The position numbers were made by a program, and so were the translations under genes. The notes beneath the pieces are model-generated. The model saw only the letters and a program-made list of their open reading frames with translations, made no database searches and was not told the origin of the DNA. From Bacteriovoracia bacterium (GTDB taxonomy: Bacteria; Bdellovibrionota; Bacteriovoracia; Bacteriovoracales; Bacteriovoracaceae): 64,000 nucleotides of DNA. Location of the stretch: contig JAUIIL010000005.1 of assembly GCA_030431635.1 (NCBI GenBank), positions 124,001 to 188,000 of the forward strand. The letters are read 5' to 3'. Shown here in pieces: positions 43,122-51,098 of this stretch (position 1 is the stretch's first letter; every line of letters starts with the position of its first letter).

Positions 43122-44996
43122 TTATTCATTTTTCAGCTTAACTGTAAAGGTTGTTCCTATACCAAGCTGAGACTCTACTCCAATCTTTCCCTGATGAAGC
43201 TCGACAAAGTATTTTACCAAATAAAGACCAAGGCCTGAACCTTTGATTTTGTGACTCGAGTCATTTTTAACCCGGTAGAACTTATCAAAAACGTGCTCGA
43301 GATCATCGGGATTAATCCCTACACCATTGTCTTTTATCTCAATATAGACCCATGTGTCATCATCCCATGTACTAATTTCAATCGTAGAGCCCTCTCCGGA
43401 GTATTTAATAGCGTTTTCCACAAGGTTAGAAATAACTCTGATGATTAACTCAACATCAACTGTTATTGGATAGAGTGGAGAGAGGTTGGTTTGAAAGGCT
43501 ATTCTACTTGAGTTGGCCTCAAATTTAAGTTTTTCAATGACATTCTCAATAATAGTGTTCACATCTTTTGAAGCCATTTTTAGTGTGAGTTCTCGACTCT
43601 CGATTTTTGTTAAATCAAGAATGGAAGTAATAAACTTATTAAGCTCTTTGGTAGAATTAATGATATTTTCAATCAATTGTTTCTGTTCTTTGGTGTTTTC
43701 GTATTGAACATTCAAGATATCAGCGATTCCTGCAATTTTGGCCACAGGGGTTTTAAGGTCATGGCTCATTAAAGAGATAAAATTTCTTTTAAGGTTATCA
43801 ACTTGTTTTAAAAGTTTGGCTTCTTCTTCAATGGCGTAACGAGTTTGGTACTCACCAATGGCCCTAAAAGGAACCCAAATATAGTAAACTACAAATATAC
43901 CTAATATAATGTGAGATATTTTTAGCCAAATACCGCCTACGCTAAAGAGGAGATATGTCCCTACAAAAGCTCCTAGCATAATCATAATAGTAATAAAGAG
44001 TCCCTTCGTAGGCCTAACCTTGGAAATAATGTAGGAGAGAAAAATAGCAATTAAAATTGAAAAAATATCTGAAACAAAATCAGGGACTTGGTAGATAGTT
44101 TTGCTTTGAGCAAGAGCTTCCATGATGACAGCATGTAAACTCATCTTCGCAGACTTCGTTCCTTCTTTTCTAAAAGGAGTTTTAACAAAATCAGCAGAGT
44201 TGGCCGCATACTTTGGGCCAATCAAAACGTACTTATCTTTAAAAAAACCAGAAGGAATCGCAAAAACACGATGAAAAGGTATCTTTATAATCTCAGATTC
44301 TTCTTCATTGGGATTAGTATAAAAACGATAAAGGGCAAAAGTAGCGTCAGCCTCTTCGTTGTAATAAGAACCTTTATAGGAGTGAGCTGTTAAAGAAGGA
44401 AGATCTCTTTTACTTCTTATGAAATTCCCCATTTGTAAATGAAACGAGTCCTCTCCTGATATGTTAAGAATAGCTCTTCTTGAAACTTCATCCTTTGCAA
44501 AAACTTGTCCATCCTGGTTAATATGTCCAAGGGCATAGCCAAGCTCTCTTAACTCTTTTGGAGGAAGTTGTTCCCCCCAGGAATCAATGTCTGTTGCAAA
44601 AAGAAATTGCCCGCCTTTTTTTTGGTAGTCTAAGACCAGATCTTTAAACTCTTTGTAGTAGACTGTGTCTATTTTAGAATCAGGTTCAAGAAGTTCAACA
44701 AAATAGTTAATGCTTGATGGCCCATCACTTATTATTTTTTTCAGTAATCTCGAGTGAGTTGCATAAGTATAAGGGTAGACTTCTCCTAGAAACTCATCGC
44801 TCTCTTCATCTAAGGTAATTACGACGTAGTTTTTATTCTCTTTTAATCCAAGGTCTGTTTTTATCCATAAATCATAAAAAATAGCATCTAGTGTTGAGAA
44901 GGAATATTGAATTAGAATAAGTATAAAAACAATTGTGAAAAACAATGGATAGTAGTTGTTATTCTCAATACTTTTTAACCTTGTTTTAAAATCCAT
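43122..44996 (-). CDS. CHASE2-domain sensor histidine kinase
   Basis: A 624-residue membrane kinase. A membrane helix near the start (about 16-33) is followed by a CHASE2 extracytoplasmic sensor (with YFVELLEPDS and VLIGPKYAANSADF) and three closely spaced helices near 310-380. The kinase core has H-box LMSHDLKTPVAK near residue 412, the N-box NLVENAIKYS, and DNGVGINPDDLEHVFDKFY with GSGLGLYLV. It is complete and sits one gene upstream of the response regulator. The CHASE2 ligand is unknown; the adjacent M48-like gene is a candidate partner. Confidence 0.93.
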   Translation of the reverse strand: MDFKTRLKSIENNNYYPLFFTIVFILILIQYSFSTLDAIFYDLWIKTDLGLKENKNYVVITLDEESDEFLGEVYPYTYATHSRLLKKIISDGPSSINYFVELLEPDSKIDTVYYKEFKDLVLDYQKKGGQFLFATDIDSWGEQLPPKELRELGYALGHINQDGQVFAKDEVSRRAILNISGEDSFHLQMGNFIRSKRDLPSLTAHSYKGSYYNEEADATFALYRFYTNPNEEESEIIKIPFHRVFAIPSGFFKDKYVLIGPKYAANSADFVKTPFRKEGTKSAKMSLHAVIMEALAQSKTIYQVPDFVSDIFSILIAIFLSYIISKVRPTKGLFITIMIMLGAFVGTYLLFSVGGIWLKISHIILGIFVVYYIWVPFRAIGEYQTRYAIEEEAKLLKQVDNLKRNFISLMSHDLKTPVAKIAGIADILNVQYENTKEQKQLIENIINSTKELNKFITSILDLTKIESRELTLKMASKDVNTIIENVIEKLKFEANSSRIAFQTNLSPLYPITVDVELIIRVISNLVENAIKYSGEGSTIEISTWDDDTWVYIEIKDNGVGINPDDLEHVFDKFYRVKNDSSHKIKGSGLGLYLVKYFVELHQGKIGVESQLGIGTTFTVKLKNE

Positions 44997-45005
44997 AAAT
45001 TCTCA

Positions 45006-45809
45006 CTAACGTGCTAATGGTATTTTTATTTCTGGAAAAGTTTCAAAAATAACAGGCAGATCAATTCTAAAAAACTCTTCTTTAACAATAAGATTCAAAA
45101 GACTATTATCCAATAAATCCCTATTGATATTTTTATAACTTAACTTTGTAATAACAGAACCGAGGTTGTGATTTTGATGAAGTTCATTTTCTAAAAAACG
45201 ATTAAGTCTTTCAACTTCCTTATTTGAATAGGCCATCTTAATCATGAGCTGCATGATTGGCCTTAATCCTAAAGAAACAATAAAAAGTAGAGATTGAACA
45301 ATTGGTGGATTCTTGATTATTTTTTGAAGAACAGACTGAATCATATGCAGGGTTCTCACGCACATGGCACAAACAAGATAACTAAAAGTTCTTTTTAATC
45401 CTCCCCCAATTTGATGAACAGAGAGCATATAAATAATAAGAGCATCTAGTTCATCTGAGTTAAGATCCTTAAGGATTTTTTCTTCAAAAACTAGAGTCAT
45501 ATGACTTCTTGATTGCAAAGCAAAAGCCCGGGAAAGCCTTCCCTTATAAAGATAAACCTGTGGTGTTGGAATCCCAAACTTATAGGAGAGGTGTTTTACC
45601 TTCTGAAGAAAAACTGTTCCTGGCCCAAGGAAAACCTCCCTGGATTTGAGTACATTAAGAACGATTCGATCAGAATAAACGAGGGTTAGAATAAAAAGAA
45701 CACTTAAAAGCAGTGTAAAAAGAACAAAGTAATCCTCGCTTAAAAGGCAGTAACCCAGTCCCACTATAAAAAAGTAAATGGTTGAAATAATTATAGAGAT
45801 AATAATCAT
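45006..45809 (-). CDS. HtpX/M48-like membrane protein with lost zinc site
   Basis: A 267-residue membrane protein with N-terminal helices (about 1-24 and 27-45) and the layout of HtpX proteases: GIPTPQVYLYKGRLSRAFAL, then MTLVFEEKILKDLNSDEL and a helix. At the place of HEXXH the sequence reads YMLSV (127-131), so the two zinc histidines and the catalytic glutamate are all replaced. A later hydrophobic pair (around residues 140-190) matches the HtpX membrane hairpin. Ten bases separate it from the CHASE2 kinase, so a sensory or chaperone role in that system is likely. Confidence 0.7.
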   Translation of the reverse strand: MIIISIIISTIYFFIVGLGYCLLSEDYFVLFTLLLSVLFILTLVYSDRIVLNVLKSREVFLGPGTVFLQKVKHLSYKFGIPTPQVYLYKGRLSRAFALQSRSHMTLVFEEKILKDLNSDELDALIIYMLSVHQIGGGLKRTFSYLVCAMCVRTLHMIQSVLQKIIKNPPIVQSLLFIVSLGLRPIMQLMIKMAYSNKEVERLNRFLENELHQNHNLGSVITKLSYKNINRDLLDNSLLNLIVKEEFFRIDLPVIFETFPEIKIPLAR

Positions 45810-46000
45810 GATTTCTATTATCCCTCTTTTTAAGCACTTAGAACAGGTTAAATCTTTTTGCCCCCGACAAGATCTTCCTTTTTACACTTTGCATTATTTG
45901 TAATAGACATTCTTCCCTCTCGGAGGTATAAGTCTAGGACCATTTTGGAGCCAATAAAATAAGATTGGGTAAGATAATAAGCCTTCCCAGAAGGTTAGTG

Positions 46001-46264
46001 ATGCCAAATGAAATTCATAATCAGATCGACTCATTAGGTGAGTATGTTGATTTGGATGAACAAATGGACGAAGCTTTTTTACTACCCGATGACCACCTCA
46101 TTTGCGAATGTAACTGCGTTAGCGCTGGTGACATTCGCAGAGAATTTTTCAGCAATAAAAAAATTGATACTGCTCTTTTGAAGAGAAAATATCAGTTTTC
46201 GACTGGCTGCGGTTCTTGTTTGAGAAACATTGAAGATTGGCAGAAGAAGATTTTTAAGGAGTAA
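46001..46264 (+). CDS. BFD-like [2Fe-2S]-binding protein
   Basis: An 87-residue protein with a BFD-type iron-sulfur site: Cys35 (or 37/39) in ICECNCVS, and GCGSC with Cys70 and Cys73. Such domains bind a [2Fe-2S] cluster and serve in electron transfer or iron release. The start at 46001 has AAGG six bases upstream; an earlier TTG at 45965 is in frame but without support. It ends three bases before the Nfo-like gene. Confidence 0.8.
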   Translation: MPNEIHNQIDSLGEYVDLDEQMDEAFLLPDDHLICECNCVSAGDIRREFFSNKKIDTALLKRKYQFSTGCGSCLRNIEDWQKKIFKE

Positions 46265-46267
46265 TGG

Positions 46268-47104
46268 ATGCAGTTTGAACGTATTTTGTTTGGTACAGCC
46301 GGTGTTCCTAATAGTACAGTGAAAAAAAATAACCCTGTTGATGGGGTTAAAAGAATTCACGAACTAGGGTTGGATTGTATGCAGCTTGAGTTCGCCCATG
46401 GGGTGAGAATGAAAGAAGAAGTTTCTTCGGCCCTAAGAAAAGTCTCTTACGAGTTAAATATCCCTTTAACTTCTCATGGTCCTTACTACATAAATTTAAA
46501 TGCTAGAGAGCAAGATAAAATTGATTCTTCTGTAGAGAGAATTATTCAAACTGCGAAGATTTCAGATCTTTGTGGGGCTGAATCAATGACATTTCACGCT
46601 GCTTTTTACATGAAAGACTCTCCCTATGATGTCTTTGATCTTGTTGAAAAAAGTATGAACGTTATTGAAGAAAGACTTTCTCGTTTAGATATTGAAATTG
46701 AGTTAAGACCTGAACTTACAGGAAAAACTAGTCAGTTCGGATCTTTAGAGGAGCTTATTTCTTTAACAAAATCGGTTGGAAGTTGTCAGCCTTGTATGGA
46801 CTTTTCTCATCTCTATGCAAGAACTGGTGAGTACAACTCATATGAAGGATTTAAGAATGTTATCTCTACTATCCAAGAAGAAATTGGAGCAAAAGCTACA
46901 GATAACATGCATATTCATATCTCAGGAATAAGCTGTAACTCAAAAGGTGATCTAAAGCATCTTAACCTTGAGCAATCAGATTTTAACTGGAGAGAGCTTT
47001 TAAAAGCTCTTAAAGACACTAACTGTCGTGGGTACATGATTTGTAATAGTCCTAATTTAGAGAAAGATGCCAAAATGCTTAAAGACTATTACATGTCTCT
47101 TTAG
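46268..47104 (+). CDS. Endonuclease IV-like TIM-barrel protein
   Basis: A 278-residue protein of the AP endonuclease family 2 fold. Metal-site blocks in order are LTSHGPYYINL, SMTFHAAFY, RPELTGKTSQFGSLEE, CMDFSHLYAR, MHIHISGI and GDLKHLNL, close to the archaeal-type deoxyribonuclease IV. The last metal-binding motif should be ESP/ETP but reads NSP, with Asn260 where the zinc-ligand Glu261 of E. coli Nfo would be. It probably processes abasic sites or a related substrate with an altered metal site. Paired with the BFD-like gene. Confidence 0.78.
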   Translation: MQFERILFGTAGVPNSTVKKNNPVDGVKRIHELGLDCMQLEFAHGVRMKEEVSSALRKVSYELNIPLTSHGPYYINLNAREQDKIDSSVERIIQTAKISDLCGAESMTFHAAFYMKDSPYDVFDLVEKSMNVIEERLSRLDIEIELRPELTGKTSQFGSLEELISLTKSVGSCQPCMDFSHLYARTGEYNSYEGFKNVISTIQEEIGAKATDNMHIHISGISCNSKGDLKHLNLEQSDFNWRELLKALKDTNCRGYMICNSPNLEKDAKMLKDYYMSL

Positions 47105-47107
47105 ACT

Positions 47108-47653
47108 TTAGCTGGCCCTTTTAAAAACCAAAGGCTCTTCAGTTAGAGGAGCCATTCCAGCGATACTCTCAAAGTACTTTTCGAATTTTTTAATATGAAA
47201 CTGGTCGAGGAAGACAAATAAACATTTTTCTCTCTCATGAAAACAATGAATTTTTTTAATTTTAATCATTAACAGACGACTTAAAACTTGAGGGAATAAA
47301 CTTTTATCATCATACTGCATACTAAAGAGGTGCCCTCTGTCCTTTTGATCAAACTTTAAAGGAAACGAGGCCCATGCTTGTGGGATATCAAGCTCATTGC
47401 CTGAAACTTTCAAGTTAAAACACTTAACCTCTTTTCGATAAGAGCCTTCAGAGTAGCGTATATTGTACTCATCACAAAAGATCTTTAAGCTTCTTAGAAA
47501 GCCTTTAGCGATAGGTTTCGCTTTATTTTGATACTCTCTAAACTGCAGGAGAGCATCCGTTTTTTTATGGTCGAGTTCTCCATGCTCAAGGCTTTCCTTG
47601 AGGGTCTCATCAACCAAAAAACTTATAAAATCATCAGATAATAAATCCTTCAT
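47108..47653 (-). CDS. Soluble protein of unknown function
   Basis: A 181-residue cytoplasmic protein with no signal peptide or membrane helix. It is helical at the N-terminus (VDETLKESLEHGELDHKKTD) and mixed afterwards, with FDQKDRGHLFSMQYDD in the middle. I do not recognise the family. It converges on the Nfo-like gene with a 3-base gap. A hairpin-like GATTTT/AAAATC repeat lies in the leader. Confidence 0.6.
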   Translation of the reverse strand: MKDLLSDDFISFLVDETLKESLEHGELDHKKTDALLQFREYQNKAKPIAKGFLRSLKIFCDEYNIRYSEGSYRKEVKCFNLKVSGNELDIPQAWASFPLKFDQKDRGHLFSMQYDDKSLFPQVLSRLLMIKIKKIHCFHEREKCLFVFLDQFHIKKFEKYFESIAGMAPLTEEPLVFKRAS

Positions 47654-47723
47654 ACCTAGTTATTTATCGGTTTGAAGAGGATTTTAGTTAAGAAAATCTT
47701 TAGTCAGGTAAAACGCTCAAGAT

Positions 47724-48155
47724 TTAAATAGATTCTTTTGAGTCGTGAAATGTTTTTAAATGGGTTATTTCTGAAATTCTCCATCCTTTTTCTGTGCTCA
47801 CCAGCTCAGCTATCTTCTTAGTCTCGGTGTTAAACTTCACTTCATTTCCCTCCACCGTGTCATAAGAAATGATATAAGTAATGAAGCACTTTGTTTTTTC
47901 ACATCTTTTAAAGGTTATTTTAAACCTCTTTTTTCTTAAATCATCAATTTCATTGTAGGAATTAAACTCCTCGGCCGACATGCTCGATAGTTCTTCAAGT
48001 AGCTTCCCATCAACAAATTCGCCCATATTTTCCTTCGTTATTTCTTTATTAAACCGCTTTTGAGCAAAACTCTGCAAAACTTTTTCAGGAGAATTCATCC
48101 CTGACGTACAGGAAAGAAGCAAAAAACTACAGAGTAAATAAGAAAAAAACCGCAT
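47724..48155 (-). CDS. Small lipoprotein of unknown function
   Basis: A 143-residue predicted lipoprotein: signal with lipobox LLSC, acylated Cys16. The mature part resembles a small SnoaL/NTF2-like or DUF4878-type fold, with SPEKVLQSFAQKRFNKEI, KITFKRCEKTKCFITYIIS and ELVSTEKGWRISEI; this is a weak similarity. It lies 9 bases after the PilZ-like membrane protein gene. Confidence 0.72.
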   Translation of the reverse strand: MRFFSYLLCSFLLLSCTSGMNSPEKVLQSFAQKRFNKEITKENMGEFVDGKLLEELSSMSAEEFNSYNEIDDLRKKRFKITFKRCEKTKCFITYIISYDTVEGNEVKFNTETKKIAELVSTEKGWRISEITHLKTFHDSKESI

Positions 48156-48164
48156 TCATCTACC

Positions 48165-48896
48165 TCACGTTAAATACCTAGGGCTAAACCCAAGGTCATT
48201 ATAAATACTAATAAGATCGCTCCATTTAAGTTCATTTTCTTCATCACGGACTTCAAATTTTACACCAATTCCGTTCAAAGTAGATGATTTTGAGATCAAC
48301 CTCACTTTTTGGGAAAAGAGAGCTCCTTTAAACTCAATAGAGAGTAATCCTGTATCTTTAGCAATACTAGCTACTTCAGAATCTTCAAAAAAAACAAAGG
48401 CACTATTTTGGTTCCAGTTTGTTAAAGTTGCTTTATATTGCTTATCTCCAAAAGAGAGATTTGTTTTTATCTCATAAAGCATGGGAGAAAATAAATTTTT
48501 TGTACTGTAATTCGGATTGTAATAGGGCTCTCTAAGCTCTTCATCCCATATTTGATAAAAATAGTATGAAATAACCACATAACTAAATAACAAGAAAAGA
48601 ATTAGCTTATTTGATTCTTGAAGAAGTAAAAATGAGCACTCCAAAACAACAATTGAAGAGATCAGAATCAAGAAATACCGAGAGTAAGACTTTATTTTAA
48701 GCACTAAAAAGATAGTCAAAAACTCTACTAAGCACAAAAACTTAAACCTTATTATGTTTTGATAGAGGTGCTGAACATTAAAAGCTGACAAATCATGGGC
48801 CAGACATGTAACAACATGAAGAAATAAAAAACCTAGTAAAATGTAACTAATAACATTGAGCTGAACTAGGCTCAGTTTTTGTAGTTTAAGTTTCAT
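48165..48896 (-). CDS. Membrane protein with degenerate PilZ-like domain
   Basis: A 243-residue protein with four N-terminal membrane helices (about residues 13-120) and a C-terminal PilZ-like beta domain (about 140-235). PilZ domains bind cyclic di-GMP through RxxxR and D/NxSxxG; here the first place reads FSPMLYEIKTNLSF and the second NWNQNS, so neither motif is present. The domain end IGVKFEVRDEENE is typical of PilZ-type folds. It may be a non-binding relative. Confidence 0.6.
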   Translation of the reverse strand: MKLKLQKLSLVQLNVISYILLGFLFLHVVTCLAHDLSAFNVQHLYQNIIRFKFLCLVEFLTIFLVLKIKSYSRYFLILISSIVVLECSFLLLQESNKLILFLLFSYVVISYYFYQIWDEELREPYYNPNYSTKNLFSPMLYEIKTNLSFGDKQYKATLTNWNQNSAFVFFEDSEVASIAKDTGLLSIEFKGALFSQKVRLISKSSTLNGIGVKFEVRDEENELKWSDLISIYNDLGFSPRYLT

Positions 48897-48951
48897 ACAA
48901 GGAAATTATATCCTTTTCACTCAAGACAAACAAATATTGTATAATAAAAAA

Positions 48952-49140
48952 ATGACATCTTTCCTTGAAATTTTATCTACCTGCACTAAGTGCGACAACT
49001 GTCGCTCTATTTGTCCTGAAAATGCGATTTTTTTAAAAAACGAAGAGTACTTTATCGACGATTGGAGCTGTACTCAGTGCTCGCTATGTATTGAGGTTTG
49101 TCCGGTTAACGCTGTCAAACTGGTTGAGGCTTCTGAATAA
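48952..49140 (+). CDS. Small 2[4Fe-4S] ferredoxin
   Basis: A 62-residue ferredoxin with CTKCDNCRSICP and CTQCSLCIEVCP, two full cluster motifs. I start it at ATG 48952, which gives MTSFLEILSTC; a TTG 15 bases earlier is also in frame. It has no adjacent oxidoreductase gene. Its last 26 bases overlap the convergent MurU-like gene. Confidence 0.88.
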   Translation: MTSFLEILSTCTKCDNCRSICPENAIFLKNEEYFIDDWSCTQCSLCIEVCPVNAVKLVEASE

Positions 49141-50086
49141 AGTGAACTTCTTCAAATAAATCTTTATAAAAAATACCAGCTTCTGTGCTATTAATACGAG
49201 AACCTTCACTGGAAATTATAATTTGTCCATCGCTCAAGGCTTCATTTTTTTTCGTTAGATTAATAGCATGCTCTTTTGAGTAGTAGCCCTTATTTTTAAA
49301 AGGTTTTCCAAACAAATCAACCGCTTCGTTATTAATAAGAAAGCTTGTAAAACTATATTCTCTTGATGAGATGTCATCTAAAATTAAAAACATTGAGTTC
49401 CAATAACGATCGATTGTTCCAAAATCCCAATATTCGTACTTATCTATTTTCATCATTTTTATTGGATTTTTTTCATAGTCAAAAATATCTTGATATAAAG
49501 AACTTGGACCTTGTTTTTGGGAGATTGAATTAAGTTTCACTAAGCCCAATCCTGAATAAGTGAGGATTTTATCCGCTCGCACCTCTATTTCAGAAGATTT
49601 TATAATTTTTTTCAAACAAAAATCTTCATCGACTTTTGTTTCACTATGACCAAATCGAGGATCAACTTCTACCGCCATCATCACTCCTTTATAGTTTTTT
49701 AAAGAGTTAACAGCTTGTTCTATTTGTTTGTAATCAAAAGTAATAAATTGATCTCCGTTTAGTATTAAAAGATTTCCTTCATATTGAACTTCATCTTTTT
49801 GGGCCAAGTTTTGAATAGCTCCACCTATATCAAGAATCTCTTCTTCAATTAAAAAGTTAATATCTTCATAATCTTCTTTTTGGTGAAAGTAATTCAGAAC
49901 TTGCTCAAATCGGTAGTGTAAATTAACATAAATGTTTTTTACTCCTAACATTCTCGTGTAATCTATTTGTAACTCAAGAATCGACTTCTCAAAAATGGGC
50001 CAAAGTGGCTTAGGTAGTACTTGGCCAATTGATTTCATTCTTGTGCCAAAACCAGCTGATAAAATAAGGCAATGATCAATTTTCAT
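49115..50086 (-). CDS. murU: MurU-like nucleotidyltransferase
   Basis: N-acetylmuramate-1-phosphate uridylyltransferase, second step of the bypass of peptidoglycan recycling that avoids de novo MurA synthesis. The GT-A core has ILSAGFGTRMKSIGQVLPKP, LILNGDQFI and YWDFGTIDRYWN. At 323 residues it is about 100 longer than P. putida MurU; the extra is C-terminal and unlike any domain I know. It overlaps amgK by 11 bases. The pair in this order is the diagnostic evidence; a heptose or other sugar nucleotidyltransferase is the alternative. Confidence 0.8.
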   Translation of the reverse strand: MKIDHCLILSAGFGTRMKSIGQVLPKPLWPIFEKSILELQIDYTRMLGVKNIYVNLHYRFEQVLNYFHQKEDYEDINFLIEEEILDIGGAIQNLAQKDEVQYEGNLLILNGDQFITFDYKQIEQAVNSLKNYKGVMMAVEVDPRFGHSETKVDEDFCLKKIIKSSEIEVRADKILTYSGLGLVKLNSISQKQGPSSLYQDIFDYEKNPIKMMKIDKYEYWDFGTIDRYWNSMFLILDDISSREYSFTSFLINNEAVDLFGKPFKNKGYYSKEHAINLTKKNEALSDGQIIISSEGSRINSTEAGIFYKDLFEEVHFIQKPQPV

Positions 50087-51098
50087 AATAGATCTTATAT
50101 AACATTTTCCTTAAAGAGTCATACCTCTCGTGTTTTAAAAGCGTTACACGGAGTTTCTCCATTCCAAAACCTATGTACTTTAAATAGCGGTGATCTTCCC
50201 TTGTGTGATAAATATAGCCAAAACTCCCAAGAGCTTTAAATACTCTTTGAATCTGCATGTCATAATAAAGATCTTTAAAAGATTCAAAACTTCCCTGTCC
50301 GTGAATTTCGGAAGGAAGATTATCATAATAGTATTTGATAAGGCGTTTTTTGTTCTCTCCATTCACTTTGTAATAACAATCATCCAGCAAAGAAACGAGA
50401 TCATACTGAGGGACTCCCATTCGCGCGTCTTGAAAATCAATAATAATAAAATCTTTGCTTTTAACCATTATATTCCTTGAATGATAATCCCTGTGAGTTA
50501 AAACCTTGTTTTTATGATCTAATCTTTCACAAATAGGATTAAATTCTTCGCTGAGTTTTCCTAATGCTACTTCGTCTGATACGTTTAAAAAATTTTGAAT
50601 AAAATATTTAATGGAAAAATCAATTTCTTCTTTGAGTTTTTTTTTATCAAAAGAGAGTTTTGACATATTTGTTTTATTGACATCATTTTTGTCTAAACGA
50701 TGGAGTGCAAGAATATGATCGATTGCTTTTTGATAGAGTTCATACTCTTCTTGTTTATTTTTAATTCCACCAAGTTTTTGTAACAAAGTTCTATCTCCTA
50801 AATCCTCTTCAAGGATATATCCTTTTTTTAAGTTATGATCATAGATTTGAGGAACTCTAATTTGTTTTGAATATAGAAACTTTTGAACTGTAATAAAGGT
50901 ATTTTCTTCATCTGAAGGTTTGTCTAAACAGACAACATAAGACTTTGTTCTCGTAAATAAGCGATAATACTTTCTAGTCGAGGCATCACCTGTTAGCTTT
51001 TCAACATCTTGTAGGTTTTCATCTGAAACTTTTCCATTGAGTCTGGATTGATTATAAAGTTCTTCAATTAAAAAACGTTCTGTTTGTTCTGGTTTCAT
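50076..51098 (-). CDS. amgK: AmgK-like amino-sugar kinase
   Basis: Anomeric MurNAc/GlcNAc kinase, first step of the MurU recycling path. The aminoglycoside-phosphotransferase fold is clear: KLTGDASTRKYYRLF, ILEEDLGDRTLLQKL, the catalytic loop LTHRDYHSRNIMV and IDFQDARMGVPQYDL. Length 340 residues matches AmgK. The overlap with murU and gene order match known recycling operons. It shares base 51098 with the upstream M48-like lipoprotein gene. Confidence 0.85.
   Translation of the reverse strand: MKPEQTERFLIEELYNQSRLNGKVSDENLQDVEKLTGDASTRKYYRLFTRTKSYVVCLDKPSDEENTFITVQKFLYSKQIRVPQIYDHNLKKGYILEEDLGDRTLLQKLGGIKNKQEEYELYQKAIDHILALHRLDKNDVNKTNMSKLSFDKKKLKEEIDFSIKYFIQNFLNVSDEVALGKLSEEFNPICERLDHKNKVLTHRDYHSRNIMVKSKDFIIIDFQDARMGVPQYDLVSLLDDCYYKVNGENKKRLIKYYYDNLPSEIHGQGSFESFKDLYYDMQIQRVFKALGSFGYIYHTREDHRYLKYIGFGMEKLRVTLLKHERYDSLRKMLYKIYYEN

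Noticed and set aside
49115-50086. GlmU or heptose nucleotidyltransferase for the MurU-like protein
   Set aside because: GlmU's acetyltransferase hexapeptides are absent and the AmgK-type kinase neighbour favours MurU, though heptose chemistry is not excluded.
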